The notes: generated by a model from the letters alone, not told the origin. 64,000 nt of DNA from Ceratodon purpureus (GCA_014871385.1 CM026422.1:13684228-13748227), one strand, 5' to 3'; positions 42,036-54,980 are shown, numbered from the stretch's first letter. Numbers and translations are program-made.

Positions 42036-42509
42036 GGCCCCCTTCGCACCTGGAGGTATAAAACTACCCTGGAGCACTCTCTACCACTGAAGAGTTGAAA
42101 AAAACCAAAATGTGTTCACATCTTGAAACCCTGGAGGTAGTTATTCTGGAATGGAGAGGTTCGGAGCAGGGGTGGGATGGAAGAGCCCCTTCACACCAAC
42201 GTGGGCACTTGCCACTACCTTAACCACAAAGTGACTGTTAACTGTGAGCTTAATGGGCTAGGCCGTGACCCCCTCCAAACCACTGCATATAACTGGATTT
42301 CTTTACTATTCCCGGGTGTTGAGCTCTTTCCAGACCTCTTACCTACCACCATCTTGCCACCACACTACCATCGTTGTTAACTCCCTTGACATGTAGGATG
42401 ATGACTAGGTTCGGGTTTTATCAACCCCTGACTGTGTGAAAGCTACTCTCCATACCATGGCACTAAGTGAGACACTACCTACTTCGTACCTCCTGGTGCG
42501 AAGGGGGCA
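42036..42509. mobile_element. MITE family 3, PIF/Harbinger-like
   Basis: The left end GGCCCCCTTCGCACCTGGAG and the right end CTCCTGGTGCGAAGGGGGCA pair over about 20 bases with two mismatches. TTA flanks lie at 42033-42035 and 42510-42512. It is noncoding, 474 bp, and unlike its left neighbours in sequence although it shares a TTA with copy C. Confidence 0.75.
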
Positions 42510-42625
42510 TTAGTGTTGTAACTATCATATAAGTCTGCCGGTTTCCTTCAGATACCAGAGTTTCTCAAGTTATTGGACAGAGGAAAAAAAATGGGCACGG
42601 TGACGCTTTTGCGTATACGTATTAG

Positions 42626-42837
42626 GTAACCGGTAGCAGGCCGACCCTCGGATTCCGCTCGGGGCCCACAAGCAAAAGGATCCAACGGTTGAAAAAAAAG
42701 ATAATCATTGCATCTTTTACGTCATCATTACAGGATTCTGCTCGGGGCCCACAGCACCAGGTTACCGCGTGTAGCAGGGCTGCTCTCAGCCACTCAAGTC
42801 CCGACACGTTAGCTCGAAAGGGCCTGCTGCCGGTTAC
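42626..42837. mobile_element. Small inverted-repeat element, GC-rich
   Basis: GTAACCGGTAGCAGGCC (42626-42642) pairs with 42821-42837 with one mismatch. The interior has a direct repeat GGATTCYGCTCGGGGCCCAC twice. At 212 bp it encodes nothing. No clear target duplication. Confidence 0.5.
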
Positions 42838-43405
42838 TGATGCTATAATTCCTGCTACACTAGACCTTCAAGTGTACAAACCCCGTTGAATCCATCCCTG
42901 CCATGCCAACTTCCAGCGTACAAGATCAAATACTTACAACGTGATCGATGGCCGGGTCCTTGATGTCTCGGACTAGTGCAAATTTTACTTCCTAAGCTGT
43001 ACCATTTCGCTCTACTCGAAATATCTCTTGTTTCATTTATTATCTCCATTCTCTGTTGTTCCGAAAAACCTAAATGTTATAGTTTTTCTGTCAACAAATT
43101 CGAGCGAGTGAAGGCAACAAACATGGCTACACTATCTACGATGTGTGTAACCAGCTGTTGGCACAGACTTCATCCTCTATCACTGAAAGTTCTGAACAAC
43201 ATGATGCGGAGTACAAGAAGCAGATTTACAAATTCAATTCTCAATTTTATAAACATATGTTACAACCTCGAAAATCTGAGGGGTCATGGCTGTACTCTTC
43301 CTGCACAGTGTGGAACGAGCCACTCAGAGGCTGCAACAGCATCCTACACCTTTCACTATGAAAGTCTGTAGTGTCGGTTGCTACTCCTAGTGTGCCTCGT
43401 TGCTA

Positions 43406-44398
43406 TCAACAGAGCGACTCGTCCAAGAAGCAGGACATCGTCGCGTATGTGGTGCCGGGGCTATACAACTGGGAAAAAAGAGCTTCGTCGTAGACGGCCA
43501 CAGTGGGCATGGCCATAGGCTTCTTCACATGGCATGCCGAAGGCGCGGCTTGCTCCTACAACAATGGAAAACAAAAAGTGAGATGGCATAAACGGGTGTC
43601 TGAAGAAGTATATTCAAGCCTTAACTAAACCTCTTTAGGTTCTATATTACTGGAAAGGAAATGTGACACATCATAATGTTATGATTAGGGGGAATGTCGT
43701 AAGCGCTTCATTGTACATACCATGTCTTGCTGTCTCGAAGTAGTTGACATGACGTTGGCAGGAGGGGCTTTGCTCGTTTTTTGAAAATGCTTTCGGAGTG
43801 CTTGTACGGCCTCGTTGCAGATCAAGCTGAAGACAAACGACAAGGGTTAGAAGAAGAGCGCCGAATCTAATTTGATCACTCTGTGACGATCGATTCATAG
43901 CTAGATCTTCGGCTAATGTCAATAAAGGCTTTCCGGCATGTGCAAACGTGAGAGAGACTTGCTCGTAAGTGAATGCAAGACTTAAGAGCCCATTTGTAGG
44001 AAAGAAACATACGTAGAAGATCGCAACCGCAGGTCTAAGAAATCGGCTGAAATCCACTGGCTCGAAACGTCTTGGTAGTCTACGTTTGACAAGCTGCACT
44101 CGTCTCCTCCAGCCTGCGCAATCACATTGGCTCTTTGAGAAATATGATAAATGGCCTCCCCGACGCTTGATGAGAACGAAAATTTTCCAGGGAACCGAAG
44201 CAAATACCCAACACAATGGTACACTGACACCGACAAAATTTCTCACAAAAGCACGACATTTACCGGAAGTACAAGAGAGCTTCGTGGAGACACAGTCCTA
44301 GCACGCCTGCACGACGAAGGCGATCCTCTTACTCCAATCAACGGCGCTCCACTCGTGAACGTCGATGAGCACCCGACCGCTTGCATTGTCAAAGCCAT
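43406..44398 (-). CDS. Unrecognised, probably plastid-targeted 177-residue protein
   Basis: Four exons join in one frame: 44398-44264, 44155-44013, 43826-43721 and 43555-43406. Donors are GTAAAT, GTATGT and GTATGT; acceptors end GGGGAG, CTTCAG and TTGTAG. Exon 1 encodes MALTMQAVGCSSTFTSGAPL and on to 45 residues rich in S, T, R and A with no acid, as in chloroplast transit peptides. Exon 2 holds HISQRANVIAQAGGDE and SSQWISADFLDLRLR. Exon 3 holds LICNEAVQALRKHFQKTSK. Exon 4 holds PMAMPTVAVYDEALFSQLYS and ends in DESLC. I do not recognise the family. The first acceptor has a weak pyrimidine tract; an acceptor 10 bases upstream gives a competing, strongly basic frame that looks less protein-like. 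Confidence 0.5.
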
Positions 44399-47300
44399 GA
44401 ACACCTCAGAGAGTATTCCTTTCTCCCTCTTCTAGACTTCACAAAACAACTTAACCCGTACCGCTTACACTTCGTCCGATCTGCAGCCAATACGCAGCAA
44501 ATTATTATCAGCACCCGGATACTGAACCACTAGTGTGTAACAAACAAATCGGATCCTTGCACAGATCAACTTGACGGGCCAACGATCATCAACCCAATTA
44601 CACGAGCCACACTCGCACTCGGCAAAAGATCGATCAATCGACTACATACACACGAAGAAGATTAGGAACAAAGAAAAGTGAAGAGACCTACTTGGTGTAG
44701 AAATCTTGATGCTAAATTCTCGTCCCTCTGCTAGATGAGAGCTGTAAGTAAGAATAATCACAATGAAGCTTCAGCAGTGTTATGTAGGACAGCGTCGACA
44801 AATGGCAGTGTGCTTCAGTGGCCATAGCGTAGGTTGATGACTCCTACGCTCCCACATGCTAGGCTGGTGTGGCACTAACCGGATAAGGGCTTCATTTACT
44901 TCCCACGAGAGAACACTTGATTACATATTAGCGGAATCTTTCCGCATCCAAAGTGGTTTTGTCCACACCTACAGGCGGTAAACAAACGAAAGTAGCTAAA
45001 CGGAACCGTCCTCCTCGGCACCTAGCCGTCCGATCTCCGCAGAGAGCATCGCAAACAGGCAATTAGTGAGCTCGGAGCAAATAACCACCAAAACGTACGC
45101 GCTTCGTGATCAAGCGATTAAACTTCTCATTGATTTTGCACTTGCATTCTCTGATGAAAAAACCATGTCGAGTCAAAAGTAGCTAATTATCTTCGAGCTA
45201 ATCATCTCAGCTACATTTTTCCTAATCTTTACAACTTCTTTACCTTTTCTGCACACAGACAGGCAATGCAGAGATAAGCATGAGCTCTGAGCAAATAACC
45301 GCAACGATTTATGTCCTTAGAAGTCACGATGATGAAACATCCTCATTAATTTTGCACCTGCTTATCTCAACTGACTAATCAGCCACCTTCAATTACTCTA
45401 GTCCCTACCTCTGCTGCAGAAAATCAGAACCAAACTTTTTCCTAACTTTGAGATTACCTTTCCTTCTCTTTCGAATATTGGGAGACTGTTGCATAACTAG
45501 GCACTCACACCTTTCGGCAAAGTGAGTACCAGTTGGTAGAGCAACAGTAGAATAATCACCTGCTGATTGGTGAGGACGAAGGAGTGAAGAAATGGATCTC
45601 CGACCTGGCACAGTAAAACTTTAAATGAGTAAATCTATTCCTCAGATTTTTTTTGTGTGGAAGCTGGACGATGGCCAGTTCCTCCCGACTCACCATTGGA
45701 AGCATGATGGAGGGGCGAATCACAGGGTGGGTGTACAGCATGGTGGGGAGGTGAAAGCAGGGGATTGTGCCTGTGCAGATTGTGCATGCTGCTAATGCAC
45801 AGTTTGCCAATGTAGTGGAGATATTTGAACTTGGGCCAGTGGTGTTGGGCCCAACTGGGGGTGCAGTGGTGCCTCGTGGCTTGCTGATGGTGCGTGGAAA
45901 GGAAAAGTAGTGGGTGTTGGTTGGAGCTTGGAAGTTGGGAGAACGAAGGGAAATTCACCGACTTCTATGTTCAATGAATCAATGGGACTTTCTTAGGTGG
46001 AGAGCTAGTACTGTAATAACAAGGGACCAGACACAGCAGATTCTACTTAAAGGCTATTGTTATTTCATATCTGAAATGAGTAGTCATGGTAGATTTTGTG
46101 GTTCTTTGGTCCCCTGTTGGTTCCTGGTCCCCTTCCTTACTAAGGTATCATACACGTATGCTTATATTTTACTTTAGTATGAACTGCTAAATATATATGT
46201 AAAAATCCTACAGTCAACCTTACGCTTGTAAATGTGCGAATGAGCTACAATCGGAAAAAAACGAGAGTTTTTGTAATGCTAGCTTATTTCTCTTTGCATT
46301 GAGATTACCAACATCTCCTATAGTGTGAGGAAGACTAGAGAACCTCCTCAATTTTTGTCGAGAATTCCCTCCATGGGAAAAACCGCACGGAGTTGTAATG
46401 GACAGTTCCTCACGGTTGATGCTGTCCCTTTACAAATGCCCAACTACACACCTAACCCCTAAAATTCCACGCCGGTTTTTGCCAATTTTCACTTCTAAAA
46501 TGCTGAAGATTTTTTAAAAATCCATAATTTTTATTTTATTTTTTAAATGCTAAAATTTCAACCCCATAAAGATTATGATTTATCATGTTCACTAAAAAAA
46601 ATCTTGTCAAAAAATATTAAAAATCCTAACCGTGGTAGCTTGCCGAAGTTCCTGCAACCAACTTTGGGTTTTGTGGTATTTAGGGGTTAAGAATAGGATG
46701 CTTGTAAGCGGGAAAAAAAAAAAAAAAAAAAAAAAAAATCTTCCTTCTAGGCTTCTACTTTTGTTTCTTCCTATGTAAATGTCACTTTTGTAATAAATTA
46801 TTTTACATTGCTTGCCAAACAATCATTCTATAAAACTTACTCCACATACAAAACTTGTAGACGATGAAAACCACCATGACAATAAAGCTAGTCTTAATGA
46901 AAAAGATGTTCTATTCTTTCTTCCTCCTCTCTAAACTTCTAATTTTAAATGACCGTTGGCTTCTTTTTATCACTTTAAAAGTTATTTTGGATAATTAGGG
47001 ACCCGTAATGAGAGCAAAATTTCCATATAGTTGATTTTAGATAAGTTTAACATTTTAAATTTTTTTCCCTTATTTTTTAGTCCTTTTTGAAAAATAATGG
47101 AATTTTAAAAAGAATTTTAGGAGACTTTTTGTCCCCACTCACTAAGGGGCTTTTTGTCATTAAGAAAAGAGTAAATATTATTGCTCCAATAAAAAACACC
47201 CATTGCTATACAAATTTAGATTTTCATTGTCATAAAACATAGATTGTAATTATTTTAACTTCATCATGCACAACATTGCAAATCTTTAATCCCTACAAAT

Positions 47301-47640
47301 CCTTGGTGTTTTTGAAGCCAAAACTGCTAATAACTGATAGAAACCTATTTTTTTCTCAACTTAGATAATAGATTGTATATTTGACCGTACGATCTTGTAA
47401 TTACCTTATTCAAATTAATGTACATCAATTTGAAGACAATCCACTGTATAGGTTGCTGGATTATAACGTTTTAAGACACTATAAAAGTTTTTTTGATACT
47501 ACCCCAAGAGTATACATAAGTTTTGATGCCCAAGGTATAAACTTTGCGAACACATTTGAATCCTATTGAGGATGATCAATCTTTTAGGTAAAGAAGTTTA
47601 GGATTTAGCTCACAAAGTTTGAGCCACATAGGGGCTTCAA
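44399..47640. other. Intergenic DNA, no supported gene
   Basis: The sequence to about 46.1 kb is moderately GC-rich and could include a promoter and leader for the gene to the left. Frames near 45405-45974 lack motifs and look like overlapping chance frames. From 46.2 kb the sequence is AT-rich, with an A-run at about 46712-46738. Confidence 0.5.
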
Positions 47641-50017
47641 ATAAATAAAAAATCCTTGATTTTGTGAAATGGCGTATGTTCAAATTGCCTTACATTCTCT
47701 AAAATTAAAACTACTTCTAGAATATTCTAAAAATTTCTGATTCAAAATCCACACTATATGTATGTTTATGTCGATGAGAAAAAGAACTACAAAACACTTC
47801 AACTCAATCCGAGTAAAACTCAAGTTTTGTAGAATTTTTAAAAGTGTAAATTGAATATTTCTTTTCTATTTCAAAGGGCCGTTTTGGTAAAAGTGAGTCT
47901 TGTAGATGGGCCTTTGCCGCATCATATATATTGGATGAAATATGTCAATTTCGAATACTATGAACTTTGTGGATAAAAACATAATTTGAATAGAAACTGA
48001 GTTATGACTGATAATTAAAAGTAGATGGTTGATGACTTCAAGAAGTAATAGACCACCACAAAGTACCTTGATTACAATCTGAAGAAAGCTACTTTCCTTA
48101 TTATCAACTTTGCCATTACAACTTGAGTTACGCTTACATATACATCTTTAAGACCATTATATGGCACCTCATCTAAAATTGTCTTCTACAAAAATCTAGA
48201 AAAAGGCAAGAACCTTGTATGATTTTCCCCATGCAAAGACAAGCAAATACTTAGAGATGTTGATGAGAAGTTGAAGACCAAGTTGAAAAGACTAGCTATA
48301 ACATCATCATCTTTTTAATAAACTCTATGTTGCCCATAGTTTTTCCCTTTTTAATAACCTATATTTGTCCCTTGCTTGTTTAGATGTTGCTTCACCTAAT
48401 GAGGCTTTGCAAAGTTTTCTTTAGTGTAATGATATATCTTATAGGAATCAAAGAATAATATTGTACCTTGTTGAGGTTTAATATACATACTCTATATTAG
48501 AAACACTAATTCTCCCCCCCCCCCCCCCCCTCGACCTACATTATTTCTAGATTAAAACCACATTATAAAACTATGGAGTGTGTCACATAAATCAATATGA
48601 GGAATCACATAATAATTTTTTATTATAGACAATAGTGAAAACGGACTACATTCAACTCTACACTAGATGTCCGGTATTGTTTTTGGATGTAGTGCTTCTA
48701 ATTCATTCATCCATCATGAAAATTTCGATTGTAGTATTTTAGATATCATTGATGTTTAATTTGCACCCATTTCATTTATTGATTCCGGAGAAAATTCATT
48801 TGTAAGTGTTGCAGACCTTCCTAGATGTGTATTTCTCCAAAATCATCTGTTTTTTGAATATACCTTCATCCCAGTAAAACCATATCTGCACCTCCGATAG
48901 TATTGCCTTTAGGTACTATACCCCCATTTTTATATATTATATCCAAACTATCATAGGATTGTTTACACGTCTTTTCTTTGAGACTATTAAAAAGAATCAT
49001 GCCCATAATTTTTTCCATATTTATAAAAAATAAAAGAGTTGGAAACTTGTGACATTTGTAATAGATTTTTTTTTGTAGTTCTCTTTATTGAGTTTTGAAT
49101 TCTTTTATTCTTTTTATCAACATTACCAGCAACACTTGTAGCACATACACTACTTACATCACGTACACCACCACCAGCAATATAGTAATTATACAAAGAC
49201 AATTGGAGCTGCATTAAACTAGTTTCTAAACTTGTTTTAAAAGATGGTCTGTAATATCTCGAATTTATTTTTAATGAAAGGTTGAATTTAAATATGTTTT
49301 ATTTTATCATGTGTATCCATGTATATGATTAAATGAATAAATAAATGTAGTTGAAATGATTAAATTATGGGAGCAGATATCATTCTGATTTTGAAGATAA
49401 TGAATGTCAAGGATTGTTGTATATTTTGTTGATTCATTCACAAAAACCTGTTTGTACCTTGAAACAATTATTTAATTCTATTAGACCTGTGTTGAAACAA
49501 AGTGTAAATCATTTCTTTATCCTCTTCATAAATTGAAAATTAATTTTGAATTCTACCATGGTTTATTTTAGAAGCATCAAAACATATTAAGGTCCCACGC
49601 GTTGGATGGAAAAATAATCCATAGTCCTTCATACGGAATTGTGCCCGTTCAATTTGAGAATGGTCTACAATCTCTGCAAAATATGTTGAATTCAATTCCA
49701 ACATCAAACACTAATAAATCCAACAATTTTTTCAAACTTTTAGTATGATATACAATGAGATACTTTTATACTAATTTTAAAAGAATATTTGTGAAAGAAA
49801 ATTACCTTCATGAATCCAAAGTATGAATCCAAAACCTCCAACATTCTCATCTATATGGTCAAGTGACCAATAATACTCTGTCACGCTCATTGTCCAAAAT
49901 GGAGAATGTCCAATTTGACCTTACAATGTTCCAAATTCCCTAGGATTTAAATTTTTTAATTCATTAATCCAAGATGGCATTTATAGATTGTAGATGGATT
50001 TTAACGGATTTTAACGG
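47641..50017 (+). repeat. Left arm of a giant inverted repeat
   Basis: This 2377-bp arm matches the reverse complement of 52606-54980. The segments I compared by eye at both ends and in the middle were identical, and a 75-codon frame (48987-49214, minus) recurs exactly at 53409-53636 (plus). The C-run at 48514-48530 has 17 bases against 15 G in the other arm, which accounts for the 2-bp length difference. The arm has no recognisable gene. Confidence 0.92.
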
Positions 50018-51052
50018 GTTCATGAAGTATCAAAACATATTAACTTTCTCTTTATATAATTATAATTCTTAAGTAAAATGTAATTCTTCACGATCTTGAA
50101 GACTGTCTCTAATGTACTATTAACTATCTTTGTAAGTATTTATTCTTTCTGCATTTTATCATTTATTTTTCAATTTTGTGATTAACCATGATTTATAGAC
50201 CATTTTTATGCCAATTTTTAAACTTTTTTACTCAAAGTAATTTCATTAAATAAATGCGTACTATTAGTCACATGTTTACTTCTCAAATATATTTGCAGTG
50301 CATTACTTGTTTTTGAATTTTAAAAAAGATGATGCAACCCAAAGTTTAATTCAGTTGGAAATTCTTGTGTACACCATGTTATGATAAATGATATAATGAA
50401 AATGGAAATGGTGATGGACTAGTATTGAAGTTAGTATTTGCCGGGATTCGATAATAAGTAGAAGTAAACTAACCTTGTGAAGATTCTGCCTCACAGGCAG
50501 CCAAAAAACCAAAACCCCTCAAATAGGTGGATGGATTGTAGTTTTCTTCTCCCCCGGATGGTGGTGGAACTAACTGAAGAAATGGTTTGCCAGAGTTTCT
50601 CTACCTCAAGTTAAGTTGATCATCAACCCGCAACACCAGCAAATTTTGTCCACTCTCTCCCATGGTAGATTATCTATCTAGCCCCACGGATACATTCTTC
50701 CCGCGTATGTACGCCGCGAGTGGAAACGTACTTGCACGTATGGCTAAAAACTTGGGGGAAATTTGTGGAAAATGGTGGGGCAGTGCACTGCACTGCACTC
50801 CGCTCCAAATAGACGACGTTTGACTGCCAACGTTGCACTGGTTTCGATCCCCAACGATCGCCGTGAGGAGGAGAGCCGGTTTTTCTATTCACGCCATGGT
50901 TAGGTTGTATTTAGCATCATGTGCAGATCTCAAACTCCGAGAGCCAGAGCCAGGCTCGAGAGAGAGAAAAGTTGATGGTGGATTGATAGATACCGGACGA
51001 TGTCCTGGACGTGAGATTTTTTTCCTCATAAGTTATTGATAAAAGATTGATT

Positions 51053-51150
51053 GGCTGGGTAGCGCAGGCAGGCTGCTCCACTTGTTGAGCTGCTTTTGGC
51101 GTTTGGGAATTCCTGGCTTGCATGCCGGTGTGGGTTCGATTTACAGCTCA
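51053..51150 (+). mobile_element. tRNA-like fragment, possible SINE head
   Basis: GGCTGGGTAGCGCAGGCAGG fits an RNA polymerase III A-box (TAGCGCAGGCAGG). GTGGGTTCGATTTAC about 65 bases later fits a B-box. The spacing and lack of a clean acceptor stem argue against a working tRNA. No A-rich tail was found nearby. Confidence 0.35.
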
Positions 51151-51350
51151 GGTGGGCAATTTCTTAATATCCGATTTATCAATATAGTGATGAACGAAAG
51201 AATTTTTGAAAATATGCATTTTGGTGTACATTAGTTTGAAAATTGTCTAATTTTATTGCAACAAATCCAATTGGATAAAATTGTTGGACAAAAAATGAAC
51301 CAATCTGCTTTCCAAATATTGAGATGTTTGCTCAAATACTTGAGGCAATA

Positions 51351-52493
51351 CTATCTCCCAATCCACGATATGCATGTTGGAGTTCCAAACTTAGTTTTAC
51401 TTCTATTATACATAACAAAATTGCCTTTTAATTCTTTCCCAGTGTGCGTAGAATATTCATGTGCTTTTGACACATATTCCCCTCTTAAAAAATTAGGTCC
51501 CATTTTGCCAACATAAGGCACAACCATAAAATATGCATTCGCTTCGGCCTTTACTTTGTCATATCCTAATCCTTCCAAATAATTTGTGATATGAATTAAA
51601 ATTATATGTTCAAATAATATATCTTTCAAATTATTAATGTTGTTATTAAAAATAGATAATCCATCCAAAATCAATATATTTTGATTGATATATGTCATAA
51701 CAATATTGTCAAAAAAAATGATATTCCCAAGCCTTTATAAATTTTAGGTCTTTCCAATAGGGCAAAGGTTGAAAAGATTCAACTTCATTTTTTGGTTTTA
51801 AAAAAATTGTTGAATAACAAATGTGTATATTAGTAATTTCAATTAAATCAAATTTTTATTTCAATTCGATTTTTATTTGTTGTTGTCCTTTTACTATACA
51901 TTGGACCACCATTAAAGGAAATTTCACATCATGTGAGAATGTATAAGTTTTACAACCTAGAATAATAGTATGAAATTCTTCAATACATGATATCATAAAT
52001 TTTTGGCATGACCAGAAATTCATAATTCCTTTGGAATGCTCAGAGTAATTCATAGTTCTCTTTGGCTCACGTATTGGATATTCAATAAGTTGTCCACTTT
52101 TTGTAATAGTTTATAGACACTCATTGCATATTTTATGACAAAAGCTTTTCCAAATATTTTTTGGAGCCACCAAAATATCTTTTAAATTTTTTCACAAAAA
52201 ATTTCAATTAAATACCTTTTAGTTAACGCGTGCACACATAAAATTGCATAAAGAGCTTTAAATCGTTTACGAGGATAAATTCCAAATTTGAATCCAATAC
52301 CACCATCGTCTTAATAATGTAATTTCAAAAAGTACAATCCCTCAATGTATTCAACATCACAAACTTTTTGAATTGGTTTTGGAATTTTATTTCTTTCAAA
52401 ATTTAAAGAATAGAGCTCCAATTGAATTTTAATAAATGTCGCACAAATAAATGAAACTTGGGTTTGATATAACTTTCCTGAAGTAAATAACAA
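51351..52493 (-). pseudogene. Decayed coding region in the inverted-repeat spacer
   Basis: Frames at 52493-52311, 52053-51856 and 51698-51351 share codon style (K, I, F and Y rich). They read as parts of one protein with stops and frame changes between them, e.g. CQKFMISCIEEFHTIILGCK and YVGKMGPNFLRGEYVSK. No family recognised. Position inside the inverted repeat suggests an old element-encoded protein. Confidence 0.3.
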
Positions 52494-52605
52494 TGCAATT
52501 ATTTGGAAATAAGAAAATGTAGGAGTTAAATAAGGAAAAAAATTTAAATTTAAAAATATAATATGTCATAAATCTAATCTATTCAAGATATGATTTGAAT
52601 GCCAT

Positions 52606-54980
52606 CCGTTAAAATCCGTTAAAATCCATCTACAATCTATAAATGTCATCTTGGATTAATGAATTAAAAAATTTAAATCCTAGGGAATTTGGAACATTGT
52701 AAGGTCAAATTGGACATTCTCCATTTTGGACAATGAGCGTGACAGAGTATTATTGGTCACTTGACCATATAGATGAGAATGTTGGAGGTTTTGGATTCAT
52801 ACTTTGGATTCATGAAGGTAATTTTCTTTCACAAATATTCTTTTAAAATTAGTATAAAAGTATCTCATTGTATATCATACTAAAAGTTTGAAAAAATTGT
52901 TGGATTTATTAGTGTTTGATGTTGGAATTGAATTCAACATATTTTGCAGAGATTGTAGACCATTCTCAAATTGAACGGGCACAATTCCGTATGAAGGACT
53001 ATGGATTATTTTTCCATCCAACGCGTGGGACCTTAATATGTTTTGATGCTTCTAAAATAAACCATGGTAGAATTCAAAATTAATTTTCAATTTATGAAGA
53101 GGATAAAGAAATGATTTACACTTTGTTTCAACACAGGTCTAATAGAATTAAATAATTGTTTCAAGGTACAAACAGGTTTTTGTGAATGAATCAACAAAAT
53201 ATACAACAATCCTTGACATTCATTATCTTCAAAATCAGAATGATATCTGCTCCCATAATTTAATCATTTCAACTACATTTATTTATTCATTTAATCATAT
53301 ACATGGATACACATGATAAAATAAAACATATTTAAATTCAACCTTTCATTAAAAATAAATTCGAGATATTACAGACCATCTTTTAAAACAAGTTTAGAAA
53401 CTAGTTTAATGCAGCTCCAATTGTCTTTGTATAATTACTATATTGCTGGTGGTGGTGTACGTGATGTAAGTAGTGTATGTGCTACAAGTGTTGCTGGTAA
53501 TGTTGATAAAAAGAATAAAAGAATTCAAAACTCAATAAAGAGAACTACAAAAAAAAATCTATTACAAATGTCACAAGTTTCCAACTCTTTTATTTTTTAT
53601 AAATATGGAAAAAATTATGGGCATGATTCTTTTTAATAGTCTCAAAGAAAAGACGTGTAAACAATCCTATGATAGTTTGGATATAATATATAAAAATGGG
53701 GGTATAGTACCTAAAGGCAATACTATCGGAGGTGCAGATATGGTTTTACTGGGATGAAGGTATATTCAAAAAACAGATGATTTTGGAGAAATACACATCT
53801 AGGAAGGTCTGCAACACTTACAAATGAATTTTCTCCGGAATCAATAAATGAAATGGGTGCAAATTAAACATCAATGATATCTAAAATACTACAATCGAAA
53901 TTTTCATGATGGATGAATGAATTAGAAGCACTACATCCAAAAACAATACCGGACATCTAGTGTAGAGTTGAATGTAGTCCGTTTTCACTATTGTCTATAA
54001 TAAAAAATTATTATGTGATTCCTCATATTGATTTATGTGACACACTCCATAGTTTTATAATGTGGTTTTAATCTAGAAATAATGTAGGTCGAGGGGGGGG
54101 GGGGGGGAGAATTAGTGTTTCTAATATAGAGTATGTATATTAAACCTCAACAAGGTACAATATTATTCTTTGATTCCTATAAGATATATCATTACACTAA
54201 AGAAAACTTTGCAAAGCCTCATTAGGTGAAGCAACATCTAAACAAGCAAGGGACAAATATAGGTTATTAAAAAGGGAAAAACTATGGGCAACATAGAGTT
54301 TATTAAAAAGATGATGATGTTATAGCTAGTCTTTTCAACTTGGTCTTCAACTTCTCATCAACATCTCTAAGTATTTGCTTGTCTTTGCATGGGGAAAATC
54401 ATACAAGGTTCTTGCCTTTTTCTAGATTTTTGTAGAAGACAATTTTAGATGAGGTGCCATATAATGGTCTTAAAGATGTATATGTAAGCGTAACTCAAGT
54501 TGTAATGGCAAAGTTGATAATAAGGAAAGTAGCTTTCTTCAGATTGTAATCAAGGTACTTTGTGGTGGTCTATTACTTCTTGAAGTCATCAACCATCTAC
54601 TTTTAATTATCAGTCATAACTCAGTTTCTATTCAAATTATGTTTTTATCCACAAAGTTCATAGTATTCGAAATTGACATATTTCATCCAATATATATGAT
54701 GCGGCAAAGGCCCATCTACAAGACTCACTTTTACCAAAACGGCCCTTTGAAATAGAAAAGAAATATTCAATTTACACTTTTAAAAATTCTACAAAACTTG
54801 AGTTTTACTCGGATTGAGTTGAAGTGTTTTGTAGTTCTTTTTCTCATCGACATAAACATACATATAGTGTGGATTTTGAATCAGAAATTTTTAGAATATT
54901 CTAGAAGTAGTTTTAATTTTAGAGAATGTAAGGCAATTTGAACATACGCCATTTCACAAAATCAAGGATTTTTTATTTAT
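52606..54980 (-). repeat. Right arm of a giant inverted repeat
   Basis: This 2375-bp arm mirrors 47641-50017. The inner end at CCGTTAAAATCCGTT and the outer end at GGATTTTTTATTTAT are sharp. No direct target duplication is obvious in the two outer flanks. The right flank (GTGGCTGCAACTACC) differs completely from the left flank. Confidence 0.92.

Larger units (their letters stand above)
50018..52605. other. Spacer of the giant inverted repeat
   Basis: A 2.6-kb unique segment. It holds a GC-richer island at about 50650-51150 with a tRNA-like fragment, and AT-rich minus-strand frames at 51.3-52.5 kb that look like a decayed coding region. No intact gene. Confidence 0.7.

Noticed and set aside
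43671..44246. 191-codon minus-strand frame, and a basic alternative reading of the four-exon gene
   Set aside because: It reads through two good splice sites; the alternative frame is very basic and cysteine-rich without pattern, while the chosen frame has balanced composition across all exons.
45405..45974. Overlapping minus-strand frames of 60-107 codons
   Set aside because: They overlap each other in different frames, have no shared motif, and no splice structure supports any of them.
48987..49214. 75-codon frame present in both arms of the inverted repeat
   Set aside because: No family motif. Its exact recurrence is explained by the inverted repeat, not by selection on a protein.
47641..54980. 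LTR retrotransposon
   Set aside because: The arms are in inverted, not direct, orientation and have no TG...CA ends or primer-binding site that I could see.
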